DNA of 64,000 nt, from the NCBI RefSeq assembly GCF_027409185.1, contig NC_084467.1:83088501-83152500 (forward strand). Direction: 5' to 3'. The notes beneath the pieces are model-generated. The model did not search any database, was not told the DNA's origin, and saw only the letters and a program-made list of their open reading frames with translations. A program made the position numbers and the translations under genes. The stretch is from Cynocephalus volans. Lineage: Eukaryota > Chordata > Mammalia > Dermoptera > Cynocephalidae. This document shows, piece by piece, positions 11,225 through 21,684 of this stretch (position 1 is the first letter of the stretch; the number at the start of each line of letters is the position of its first letter).

Positions 11225-11412
11225 GCTTCTAAGCCTCCTACTTGAAGGTAGGGCTTTCCCCTGCTTTATTTTTCGACAAATTTTATCATGTTAATTTATT
11301 TATCATCAATCTTTCATTAAAATATAAACTCCTCAAGAAAGAGATCGTCTTTTTTTTACCACTATATCCTCAGGGCCTAGCACAGTTCCTGGCACACAGC
11401 AGGTGCTCAAAA
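11225..11412 (+). repeat. L2 3' end, sense
   Basis: The terminal L2 signature 'cagggcctagcacagttcctggcacacagcaggtgctcaa' is visible in order just after a 'ataaactcctcaagaaagaga' segment. Confidence 0.85.
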
Positions 11413-11414
11413 AT

Positions 11415-13065
11415 CAGGACAAATTATGGCGTGGCAGTCACCCGCCCACCTGAGCTTTCCACCTCCCCCTCAGCTCCTCCTGCTTTGTGTCTCCCCCTGC
11501 TTCTCTCCCTCATTCTCTGTGTGTCTGTCTCCTCTGCTCCATCGTCGCTGCCCACCCTCCTCCCCCTTCCTCTTCTGAATCTCTTTCTCAATCCCTGCTT
11601 CTTGTTTTCCCCTCTCTCTTCCTTGGGGCTTGGGCCTGGTGGTTCCCTCTGAGCCCTTCAGCTCCTACTCTTCAGCAGGCTGTTTATGTGGGAGGGTGCA
11701 GGCCCAGGAGACAAGGCTTCTGCTTTTGAGCAGGACATAACCCAACCAAGTCTGTGTTTGTGTCTGCTGAGTCAGTACAGCTTGGACATGTGTTTAGCCA
11801 CAGGCTCCTTGAAAATTAAAGATGCATCCAGAATTAAAGAGCCCAGATGCGGCCCCTGCCTTCCAGAATCTTCCAGCTTAGTTGGCCAAGGAGGTGAGGC
11901 CCACATGCTGCCTTACAGGAAACAGTCAGAGAACAAAGGCAGAACTCAGGGTGCAGGATGCAAACCAGTGGGATTGGCCACTGTTACGTTTGGAAGTTTG
12001 GGGCATGTGGCCTGTATGTGAATGATGAAGAGGACGTCAGGGATTAAACTGCAGAGGAAAACAGAGTGAGAAGCAGTGGGTCGCAGTGTCCTGTTGGTAA
12101 CCGCCAGGCGCCTTGGCCTCTTTGGCCTGTGCTTGGCTGAGGAGGCTCTTGTCTTCTCAAGGCCCTGCTCTGTGGCCCTCCCCATCCCGTCACCAACCTG
12201 AGGAAAGGAGCTGGAATCAGAGATGGGAGACTTCCTCAGGGCAGTTGGGGCTGACGAGCCTGCCCAGCCGCCTTGGCTACGCAGAGCTTCATAAAGGTGT
12301 ATGGATCCTGCAGCTGCAGGACCTGCTCTAAGTTTCTTAACCGTGTCTCAGTGTGTCTGGAACAAGCCCTCCCTCTAGTTTCTTCATAAGCATCAGCTGA
12401 ACGGATTTGGAGACTAGGAAAATGTCTGAACATCTTGATTAGCAAAACCTGCAGGATGACTGGCGCCTCGTCCTCCACAGGCTCAGGGGGTTGCATGTGT
12501 TGGTGTGTGACGCCACCGAGGCACGTTGTGAGCCTGAGCTGAGGGCAGAAAAAAGACCATGGTTAATTTGCGCTGGTTGTGGAAACTCCAGGTGGATGGC
12601 GATCCATCCAACATGAAACTGTTTATGCCGACGCAAAGCTGAAGAGTGCACGGAATTCCTCTTGTGACTGCTTTTATAAATAGGGTGGGCCTGGATCTTT
12701 CTGAGAAATGCTGGGAGAATCATGTGGCCTCCTCAGATAGGTCCTTGTAGGGAAAGAATATTTTCCTGAGCCCTGGCATTTATGAATGTGGGAGTGGGGA
12801 GGGGTGGCAGTAATGAGGGAAGTGGGTACATGTTCCCCGAAAGGATGAGTCTTGGAGCGAGAAGGGATTTGAAGTTGGGAGGAAGCGATCAGCAGAAGGG
12901 GGGTGGGCATGTGCCGTGTGCCTCCCCAGTTCCTTCAGGAGGAAAGTTCCTTCATAGGCTTGATGCTCCTGCCTCTGCCTCTTCACCAGCACTTTGCACA
13001 AAATACCTACTGAAAATACCCCCAGGGAGGCAGGTTTGGTCAGTCCCTCTTTCCTTATCCCTGAC
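11415..13065. other. Mostly unassigned stretch
   Basis: C/T-rich up to 11660, then mixed sequence. A weak antisense L2-like piece may lie at about 11840-11960. Several 70-140 residue frames occur on both strands, but none resembles a known protein or shows exon signals. Confidence 0.4.
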
Positions 13066-13071
13066 TGTACT

Positions 13072-13481
13072 TGTAGTGGATTGAATTCCCCCAAAACTCA
13101 CTGAAGCTTGCATCGTGTCCCCCAAGTTTATGTATTAGAAACTTAGCCCCCACTGTGACTGTTAAGAGGGTAGGAAATGGTGTTATGGTAATTGAAAGGT
13201 GGAGCCTTGAAGAGGTGATTGGGTTGTAGGACCATGCAGTAGTGAATGGATCAAAAATGGTGGTCAGGGGTGTGGTTCTGAGGGCTTTAAAAGAAGAGGA
13301 GAGTCTGTCTCTCTGTTCTCTCTGCTCTGCCATTTTCACCACCGAAGAAAGCCTTCACTAGATGTGTTCCCTGGACTTTGGACTTCCCAGCCTCTGAAAC
13401 TGTAAGGAATAAATTTCATTTACTTTATAAATTACCCAGTTCCAGGTATTTTGTTATAAGCAACACAAGCAGACTAATACA
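13072..13481 (+). mobile_element. MaLR-type solo LTR, copy A
   Basis: 410-bp LTR starting TGTAGTGGATTG and ending GACTAATACA. The 'ataaattacccag' and terminal 'cagactaatac' features are typical of the non-autonomous mammalian MaLR superfamily (MLT1/MST-like). It is clearly homologous to copy B at 33946-34391. The flanking pentamers gtact and gtctt are not identical, so the duplication has decayed or the ends are slightly misplaced. Small frames on the minus strand are incidental. Confidence 0.85.
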
Positions 13482-13489
13482 GTCTTCCT

Positions 13490-13910
13490 GTTCACATTTC
13501 ATTCTTGTCACTGACTCACAGGCAGCCTTAAAAGCTGCAGTTTTTTCACCTTGGGAAGATAATTTTCTAACACCATGACTGCTGCCTGGCTCTGGCCCGT
13601 GCACTATTTGATTTGGTGTGTCTGTGAAAGCGATGATGACAACATCTGAAACCAAAGTTCACGGCCTGGGTTAATGGATATTTAAGGTAAAGTCTCCGTT
13701 TCCATTTCCAGATCTCCCCCCCTGCCAATTAGGATATTTAGAAAAAGTCTAAATAGCATCACAGAAAAGATTAACTTGATTTACTTCTGTGTCTTTATAA
13801 AAATATAGATTTTCCAGGTTCCCACATTTCAGTAGTAAGATGCTTTAAGTTATTGAAATTCCAATAGTAATAAAGCACAACAGTGAGTCCTGGAAGCATG
13901 GGAGAGAGAA
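13490..13910. other. Unassigned stretch
   Basis: Nothing recognised between the MaLR LTR and the next MIR. Confidence 0.4.
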
Positions 13911-13914
13911 GGGA

Positions 13915-14185
13915 TTAATATTTCTAGTATTTGTTGACCACTCATCTGTACTTTGCCAGGCACCATGGGTGCTTTGCATGCGACATCTTAACCCTCACAG
14001 GAGTGGGGTGCCAAGAAAGTGGAATTTAACCTCACTTCACAGTTGAAGGAAGTGGGGTGCAGAAAGGCTAAGTACCACCTGCAAGTTCCCATGGCCAAGA
14101 GAAGAAACAGCCAGACCAGAATTCACATCTGCATGACTTCAGAACCAAGGTCCTTTCCGCCACAAAACCCAGGATGTCTTCCTGT
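13915..14185 (-). repeat. MIR SINE
   Basis: Antisense MIR: 'tttgccaggcaccatgggtgctttgcatg', then 'ttcacagttgaaggaagtgg' and 'accagaattcacatctgca', in the order of a reverse-complemented MIR. Confidence 0.75.
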
Positions 14186-14300
14186 GACGCTGGGGTCTGC
14201 TTGACCAGCCGGCTGCACAAGCAATGGCTATTGCTTTTGGTTGTAGTGTCGAAGCAACCTAAGCTTTTTGTGTGGAAAAGTAGAATTATTGCTTAACAAT

Positions 14301-14914
14301 TGTAGGGAAAGTGAAGGAAAATGGTCAGGACCACTCAGATGTTCAGACTCTTGCTGAGCATTTGAGGTAAATATGCTCGTGTGCCCAGGTGTTCCTTGGT
14401 TATTGCCTAATGTAATTGGGCACGTGCACCCAGGTGTCCTGGGTTATGGACTTAAGTATAAAGGATGAGTGACTCTAATCCATGCCCCCCTGTGCCCCCA
14501 GGGGGCCATGGGAAGGCCAGTACTGCTGCTGGAGGCTGTTGCTGCCAGTGCCCCAGGATGCCTGGAGAGGCCACCCCTGCTGCTGCTGCTTCTGCTGCTG
14601 CTGCTGCTACTGCTGAGGACTGAGCTCATGTCATCTGCCAACGGCTCCCAGGATCTTTCCCAATTACCTAGTGTGGACCTGCATGTAAGGGATCTGGTGA
14701 CCCAGCCTGGCATGTGAAGGTTCTAGTGGCCCAATCTCTCTGTACAATGGGTTTGAAGGGTCTTAGCCCTAGCCCTGACGATACAAATGGAAACTTAGTG
14801 TAACTAAAGTGATGAAACGTTTTGGCTTCAGTTATGAATTGCTTTAACAGTTCAACTGGCATCATCACATAACCCCAACCAGACAATTAGCGTAGCTATT
14901 GCTGTAGCCTAACA
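14301..14914 (+). mobile_element. Solo LTR, copy 2 (triplet-repeat leader)
   Basis: Plus-strand homologue of the LTR at 9865-10418, here about 614 bp, from TGTAGGGAAAG to CCTAACA. The flanks are acaat (14296-14300) and acact (14915-14919), a 4-of-5 match. A TATAAA box is at 14457-14462. About 110 bp further lies a CTG-rich tract (14575-14617) and a shorter one at 14523-14550. These make the Leu/Ala-rich frame at 14469-14717, which has no counterpart in copy 1 and is not a gene. The last 60 bp are longer than in copy 1. Confidence 0.8.
14575..14617 (+). repeat. (CTG)n tract inside the LTR
   Basis: Interrupted CTG repeats (one CTT, one CTA). The equivalent position in the other LTR copy has CCA/CCG/CTG-type triplets, so the tract varies between copies. 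Confidence 0.9.
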
Positions 14915-15069
14915 ACACTAAAAACAACTTCTAGCCTTAATACCTTCATGGCTTTCAAACTTCTTGAATCCATATTGTTTAATTCTTACCATAATCCTGT
15001 AGGTAGATAGCATTATTAGGGATTATGGTGAACACCTGCTGTCTTTGCCAGCCCAGCAGCCACTTCTTT

Positions 15070-15560
15070 TTCTTCTGGCACCAGTACCTTGGCTGTCCTT
15101 AGGGAATCAATCACTCTTCCTCCACCCTCAGTCCCTGTGGTTTTCCTGGGGCTGACCCTGCTGACTGGCTCTAGAGGTCTAGACCCAAACCTGGTCAGTG
15201 AGAGCACTTGACCTGTACGATTGGTTTAGGGTGAGCACATGGCCAAGCTGGCCGATCAGAGCAAATGAGCTCCTGAGCTTTGGCAAGAATAGGAAATAGA
15301 AGCTTGCTTTCTGGTAGTGGTGCAAAGCTGGTAGGAAGTGCTGGTGGTTGTCTTTGCCTAACTTGCAGAGAGCTGGCCCGAGAATGGAGCTAATCCAGAG
15401 GAAAGTAGAGATGAAGAAGAGGGAGGAGACAGGTCCCTAGTGACATTTTCTGGGCATCCAAATCCAGCTGTACTAGGCTCTTTTGGGCTTTTTAATTCAT
15501 TAAGCTAATAAATTTGCCTTAAGGTAGTTTAAGTTGGATTTCTGTCATAGCTATGTATTA
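15070..15560 (+). repeat. Old interspersed repeat, family not named
   Basis: The order 'ggtcagtgagagcacttgac', 'attggtttagggtgagcacatgg', 'gagaatggagctaatccagag' and 'gcttaaggtagtttaagttggatttctgtca' type endings recurs in mammalian genomes as an old repeat. I recognise the pattern but cannot assign a family. Confidence 0.45.
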
Positions 15561-15564
15561 ATTA

Positions 15565-16420
15565 AATTTTTCCTCCCCATCATCAGAGGGAATTTGATTG
15601 AGACCACTGTTTCATATTGTCAGCCTTACTGACCATTTATTAATTGTGGATTCTGGGGATACAAGAAGCATCTAGCCCAGAGATGTTTCTTATTTAGCTA
15701 TGGGGAAGTGGAGGGGGTTGCTGATAATAACAGTGCGAGGCATTGTGCACTGAAGTTGCGCTGACGTCCACTCTCCTGCTTTCCCTTCCTTCTCCTCAGT
15801 CTCTCTCTGGCTGGGAAAGGCGTGAGGGAGCCAGAGGAACTGACGGAACTGGAGAAAGAGAAGGGAGAGGTGGTTTTTTTGGGACGATGTCAGTTGGAAT
15901 GGAGACAGGACCTCCATGTGACATGCATGTTAGGCAATATTAAATGTGACTCTAGGCATTTGGTGAGAGGTCAGAAGTGAAAATGCAGATTTAGGTGACA
16001 TACCCAGAGGTGAAAGGTGAAGTTTCATGAGACTGCAAGAAAAGGAATGCAGAGGGCTAGAACTGAGCCATGGAACCGACATTTGGGGATGAACAGGAGG
16101 AGTTAGCAGAGAGATTTACATAGCTGTTATCCTACTTAGCACCAGTGTGTTCAAGGGAAAACTCATGGCATAAAAATTTACTTTAGAACACAGAACAGGG
16201 TGTCTTCAGGCATATACATCAGTCTTCAGAAAAGGCAGGCTCTTATTAAAGTCACAAAATCTATTATTCTGCCATAATTCATTCATTTCTTTTGCAGTTA
16301 GAGAAAATGTGAGCATTTAAGGCAAATTACCTTTGGCAAGTTTGACCATCATAAATAGTTTTCATTTTGAAAATGAAAATAATTTCAAAATGTCTGAGAA
16401 TTAAATATTTTTCATGAGTA
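15565..16420. other. Unassigned stretch
   Basis: No recognised feature; AT-rich towards the right. Confidence 0.4.
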
Positions 16421-16424
16421 ATTT

Positions 16425-16866
16425 TGTACAGGCTAAATTTTTTCTTGAAGGAATAAAAACAGTCTATATCTTTATTGTGATGGTGGGTACATGGTGTGTA
16501 CATTTCTCCACTTATTGATCTATGCAACTAAAGTAGTTGCATTTTATTATATGTAATTTATACTTCAATAATGTTCACCTAAAAATCAAAAAAATTAAAA
16601 TTTGCTCATTGAAAGCCTGGTCATTTTAGGGAGGGAAGTGTTTTGATAACTTTATCTATTTTTTCTTTGATCAGTATGCTTTTTTTATTGAAACATAATT
16701 GATTGTACATATCTGTGGGGTACCATGTTGAATATCAATACCTGTGTGAAATATGTGATGCTCAAATCAGGATAATTTTTGTGGCCCTTTACAAATTTCT
16801 CCCTAAACCCCCCTCCTACTCCTCCTTCCCACCTCTGATAACCTCAGTTCTGTACAGGCTAAATTT
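16425..16866 (-). mobile_element. 5'-truncated L1 with probable 3' transduction
   Basis: A perfect 16-bp direct repeat, tgtacaggctaaattt, lies at 16425-16440 and 16851-16866. Between the copies, read on the minus strand, come about 170 bp of L1 3' UTR (16850-16678), an internal poly-A (the T run at 16680-16686), about 237 bp of non-L1 flank (16677-16441), then an AATAAA (plus-strand tttatt near 16468) about 25 nt before a short terminal A run. This is the expected layout of an L1 RNA that read through its own poly(A) site and was then inserted. The flank carries a piece of an older L1 3' end in the opposite sense. Confidence 0.65.
16460..16600 (+). repeat. Old L1 3'-end fragment
   Basis: 'gtgatggtgggtacatggtgtgtaca' followed by 'gcattttattatatgtaatttatacttcaataatg' resembles the 3' end of ancient mammalian L1. 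It sits inside the proposed transduced flank. Confidence 0.55.
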
Positions 16867-16869
16867 GGA

Positions 16870-18535
16870 ATCAAAACAAAACGCCTACCCAAATGATAAG
16901 ACTGAAATATTATTGTAGAGCAGAACCTTGTCAACCCTTTTATGTACTTCTAGGGTTTTTTAATTGTTTGAGAAGACTGCAGGCTCAGAAGTACATCATA
17001 TGAGTAGATAAAACACTGATATGGAACTGCTAATGGAAAATTGTATGTAAGGGCATTGTTTATCCTGGCATTGTGAAGCAAACCCTTATCTAGAATGAGA
17101 GAGACGAAAGAGACAGGGAACATGTTACATTTTTCAGTTAAATGCAAATGTCCGGAATCATTGCAACAGGCTGAGAGTTGTGTTATTGAGTCCATTTGAT
17201 TCTCAAAGCATTTCACTACTTTTCATTAGCCTTTCGTGTCACAGGCTCTCAGTACACATTTGTTGAAGATGATGCCGGTGATCATCAATTCTTTTTCAAC
17301 AAAGTCCCTTGAAGATAAAGCTCAGATTGGGTTTGCAGAACTCCAGACCTGGTCCAGAGTCAAACGCCACTTTGAGGGCAGGGACCCACCCAGGGGTGCT
17401 GTTGACTTTTGAGACGGAATGTTCTTCACATTGCAGAAGTGTCTCCTTACTGCACGATGTTCAATATTCCTGCCTCCTCCACTAAATGTTTGCAACACTC
17501 CCTGATCATTGTGATAACTGTGGTACCTTTCACATTACCAAACCCTCTAAGAGGCACTGCCCCCTTTTCTTAGTTAATAACCATTAGAGGATTGCCCCTT
17601 GAGGTCTGAAGATGTTAGCTTTGGGGACCTCAGAAGGTCAGGAAACCTCTCACACCTGAGATCTCCTAACCTAAACTTCACCCACTGTCTATTTCTGCCA
17701 TGAACATGCTACTTTCATCCTCTTTGTTGTTAGGCAGAAACAACAGGTACTATGAGATATTGTCATTCATGACCACCATCCACCCCAAACTTTCCTATCA
17801 AATGACATGCCAGTGCTATAGATCTGATGCATTAGAATTAAGGCTTAGGGTTTTTCACTGGGAAGGAAAAGTTCCAGAAACTCAAGGAGCCAAAAAGACA
17901 TGGACAGCAGCAGCTCTTCCTCCCAGCAAAAGCAGCTTCTGAGCCTTCCTCCTGGGTTTGGTTTGGGTGAAAAGAAGATCCTCCACCCTATGCAACCACC
18001 TGTGTACCTGCTCTTGCATCTGAAGACTCACGGGAAGTCTCTCTGGGTACCTTTCCTGCCAGACATTCCACCCTCAGAAAACCTCCATCCTAACAAAGCC
18101 CTCCTGCTCCCGACTGTTTTATTTCCTGTTGTCTGGGGCCCTTAGCACATGTAAACATTCATAGCTGGGCTCTAGTGTTTTTGAGGGAAAACATTTTAAG
18201 GATTTTTAGAGGTTTTACAGAACTTGGTTTCAATGATGGAATACCTGGGAATTCCCAGTACAGTTCTGTTATCCTAAGAGTTTTAAGATGTCCCCCAAGC
18301 ATTTGCAAGGTCACATTGTCCCTTCCCTTGTTATCCAGCCAATGGCTGACCATTCCATTTTCAAGTATACCTAGATCAGAAAGCCAATCTGGGCAGCTGC
18401 TTCGTGGTGGCTTGTAACTGCTTCCCTGGAAGCAATAATTGATCTAGAATGGAGCAGCTACTCAGGACTGAGAAATATAAATATTTGGACCACCAAAAGA
18501 AATGCAGAGAATTCATAAAGGTCTCTAGAAATTTG
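16870..18535. other. Unassigned stretch
   Basis: About 1.7 kb with no recognised repeat, exon or RNA gene. Confidence 0.45.
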
Positions 18536-18539
18536 GAGA

Positions 18540-18802
18540 AAGTAGTGTAGTGGTGAAGAGAACAGTGGTTGATATTAAGAATTTAAGTCCTAACTCTACC
18601 CTACTGGCTGTGTGACCTTAGGCAAGTTTCTTAACCCCTCTTATCTTCATGATTCTCAGCTATGAAACAGGAATAATTCTATCACTTATGACAGAGGGTT
18701 GTTGAGAGGGTTACATGAAATAAATAAAGTAAGTGAAGAATTTTTTGCTAATTCCTGGCATGTAGTAATGACTCAGTACATTGTAATCATGATGATGATG
18801 AC
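18540..18802 (+). repeat. MIR SINE
   Basis: Near full-length sense MIR: 'gtgtagtggtgaagagaaca', 'ctgtgtgaccttaggcaag', 'ttgttgagagggttacatga' and 'cctggcatgtagtaatgactc' in order. Confidence 0.9.
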
Positions 18803-18804
18803 TA

Positions 18805-19590
18805 CCCTATAAGAACAGACATTTGAGAAAAATAAATTTTTTGTGGAAGAGTGAAAGTAGGGGGAGAGGAGAGGTGAAGCCAAAGAAGTAAAACCCTTTT
18901 CTGCAATTATAAATTCATTAGCCCCCCAAATAATGTTATGGTTTTAGAGGAAAATAGCATTGAAAAAAAGCAAAATATTGTGGTGACATATATGGAATTA
19001 ATTAACAGAAGGATCTAAGAGGTAAGAATTTGAAAGCATTTGAATTAAGATGCTAGAATTAAGATAGCAGGTCTCCTTGCCTACCAAGAAGGCAAGTTAA
19101 TTTGGATTCTTTAGAGATCAAAGGGATTTCTTAAATTCCTCTAGGAACCCTAGCCTGCATCAGCCCCATTTAAGAGTGAGCTCCAAAGCCCCCGGATTGA
19201 ACTGAGGATAATAAAGCACCTGTCATTCCATCTGCTGCCTTCTGGATCTGGATGGGCACAAAGAAATCCGGGTTTGCCTCTTCAAAGAGGAGGAGAGAAG
19301 CAGCTCAAAGTTAATGCTCAAAGAAATGTATGAATGTTACACTTAATTTTAACCTAAAAAAAAAAAAAAAATTCCCTGAGACTTGTATTTTCTGTTAGCA
19401 AGTGCTATGGAAAGGCATGTCTAAAGATTCTGGAGAATTAACGACAGACATAAGATTAATTTCCTAGATACTCAGGAGGAGCTGTGTTGCACATAGGCTG
19501 TGCATGATGGAGGAAATGGGTGCTTGGGTTGAAACTTGCCTGAAATTCACCAAGCCCCCCTCCTCCTTCAGGGTCCCTCTCAGGTCTCCT
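18805..19590. other. Unassigned stretch
   Basis: No feature recognised except an A(15) run at about 19358-19372. Confidence 0.4.
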
Positions 19591-19604
19591 CTCTTCCATG
19601 AAAC

Positions 19605-19770
19605 ATTTTTTTTTTTTTTTTAAAGATGACCGGTAAGGGGATCTCAACCGTTGGCTTGGTGTTGTGAGCACCACGCTCAGCCTGTGAGCCAACCGGCCAT
19701 CCCTATATGGGATCCGGACCCATGGCCTTGGTGTTATCAGCACCGCACTCTCCCAAGTGAGCCACGGGCC
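19605..19770 (-). mobile_element. Dimeric tRNA-Ile SINE (colugo t-SINE type)
   Basis: Second copy of the family at 4555. On the minus strand unit 1 keeps 'gtgctgataacaccaaggcc', which matches the anticodon and variable-loop region of tRNA-Ile. Unit 2 keeps 'ggccggttggctcac' and 'gagatccccttaccggtca'. A poly-A tail (T run from 19606) follows. The target-site duplication tccatgaaac/tccatgaagc at 19595-19604 and 19771-19780 matches in 9 of 10 positions. The body is less mutated at CpGs than an old SINE would be. Confidence 0.92.
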
Positions 19771-19839
19771 TCCATGAAGCCTTTTAAACACTGGCCCATA
19801 CTGAGAATATTGATAATAAAATATTAACAGTAAAAATAG

Positions 19840-20085
19840 TAATTACCATTCATTTGATACCTACCAGGTGCTAGGAGTTTAACATATATCTATTTCTTAA
19901 CAATAACGCAGTCCTAGAAACAATCCATCAAGCTGTACAAATATTACTTCTAATTCTTATAACAAGCAGGATAGGTTTCATTATCCTTGCTTTACAGGTG
20001 AGGGAATAGGCCTAGGGAGGTTGCGGCATGCCCAAGGCCATACAGCCTATTGCAGACAAAGCTGGCATTTGGACCTTCTTGAGGG
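19840..20085 (-). repeat. MIR SINE
   Basis: Antisense MIR: 'ctaccaggtgctaggagttta', 'ttatccttgctttacaggtgaggga' and 'gcccaaggccatacagcct'. Confidence 0.85.
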
Positions 20086-20394
20086 CAAGGGTCTTGATGC
20101 GCACATCTGTTGTACCCTTTGCAACACAGCCCTCAGCCCATTGTTCTGCAGAAGGTCCCCGGGAAATGCTAACTCATTGTAGAATTCAAATGACTATTTG
20201 CCATTTACACCCAGGGGCTGTACTATAGTACATGCTTGTGTGTGTACATCCTGGGGGTGGCATAAAAAGAATCTGGACACGGTCTGTGTCCAGAATCTGC
20301 CATGTGCTGCTGCTTCTGGCCTCACTCTTCCACATCTCAGAAGCCAGGATTTAGAGCTGGAACTGACTTCACATACTGTCTGGACCAAGCCCCC

Positions 20395-20572
20395 TTCATT
20401 TTATAGATGCTCCCATCTATAAATCTATAGCTTTGTGGCATCTTTGAGTGAGGCTCAGAGAGGTTGAGTAAGACAAACAAGGTCACACAGCTAGGGAGTG
20501 GCAGGACTGGGACATGAATGCAGGTCACCTCTTAAACCCTTATCCAACCATTTTCCACTACACAACAGACAG
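20395..20572 (-). repeat. MIR SINE
   Basis: Antisense MIR: 'gaggctcagagaggttgagta', 'aaggtcacacagctagggagtgg' and 'ccaaccattttccactaca' type end. Confidence 0.88.
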
Positions 20573-20574
20573 AG

Positions 20575-21030
20575 CATGAGGGAATGCTAGAGCAGAAGGG
20601 GCCTCCTCCTTGCTGGCCCTCCGTGGTGATATTGAGTGTTGTCATTGGGATGCTGTAGAGTGACACAGATCCCATGCTTGCCTGGCATGGTCCACCCAGG
20701 CATCGCCTAGCAGCAGCCCCAGGTACACATATGCAGCGCAGGCAGGGAATCCACCTGTCAGCACCTTTTTGTCTGCTAGGAGTCAGGCCTTGTCAGTGAT
20801 TGACAGTGTGGATCAAGGGAGGTTTATTTTCTGAAAGTTTCATTCTGCATGAAACTCTCTTATAGTAGACCCATTGTAATTTTCATCCAAATAAGCTAAA
20901 AATTTGTGGCAGATTTCTCTAGATTATACTTAGCTTGTTTTGCTTGTTTCAGATTTCATCTGTTATTCCTGTCTAAACATTCCAGAATGAACTACAGGTA
21001 TGCAAATCGTGGTTAATTATTTAAAAATAA
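20575..21030. other. Unassigned stretch
   Basis: Nothing recognised. Confidence 0.4.
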
Positions 21031-21035
21031 GAATA

Positions 21036-21209
21036 CGAGAGTCTTCAAAAAGTTCACAGAAAGATCCACATTACCTTTTAATTTTATTTTTCCACAAACT
21101 TTTGTTCTATTTTTATTTTTTATTTTATTATTACACAATGTAAACATTTTTTGTGGCCCTTTACCAGTTTCTCCCTAACCACCCCCAACGAATTTTTGAA
21201 GTACCTTCA
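21036..21209 (-). mobile_element. Mariner-like MITE interrupted by L1 3' piece
   Basis: The outer parts (21036-21104 and 21191-21209) together match the MITE at 47472-47555 in reverse orientation, with terminal inverted repeats around cttcaaaaag and ctttttgaagtacc and flanking TA dinucleotides. Between them (about 21105-21190) is a T-rich run followed by an antisense L1 3' UTR fragment sharing 'tttttgtggccctttac' with the L1 piece at 16.78 kb. Short similar flanks (acttttg/atttttg) suggest target-primed insertion of the L1 piece into the MITE. Confidence 0.7.
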
Positions 21210-21474
21210 TATGTGCAGTTGAATATACTTTTATTTTACAAAGTGACTTCTTCAAAATTTGTACCAAGTTTCACAAATTCGTTGTTTTTTCTTTTCTGAA
21301 GGAAAACAGTCCTGCACAATAAAACTATTCTCTCTGTGTTGCACCTTCCCTCAAAGAAGATTAACAAACTCCTGGGCATATATTATGTAAAAGGCCCCAC
21401 AGGAAATAGCAAAGAGCAGTAAAAAGTAGTCCCTGTCCTAAAGGACTTATGATTTTGTACAATTTAGTTGTAGA

Positions 21475-21680
21475 GAAATAACAATAGCAGGTATTGAATA
21501 TTTCCCGTGTGCCGGGCACTGCACTGCTATCTCACTGACTCCTCCTAAAATGGTCAGTGAGGTGGTACTAGTGGGTGAGAGACTGAATGGCTCAGGGAGG
21601 CTTTGTGTCGTGCCCAAGCTCACAGCTACTGTGAGTGGCGGAGCTGGTGTGTGTACACGCCTGTCTGACTCCATGGCACC
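21475..21680 (-). repeat. MIR SINE
   Basis: Antisense MIR: 'gtgtgccgggcactgcactg', 'gtcgtgcccaagctcacagctac' and 'cgcctgtctgactcca'. Confidence 0.85.
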
Positions 21681-21684
21681 TAAC

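Noticed and set aside
14469..14717. Leu-rich 82-residue frame resembling a signal peptide
   Set aside because: It is the translation of the CTG tract inside a solo LTR and is not shared by the sister copy.
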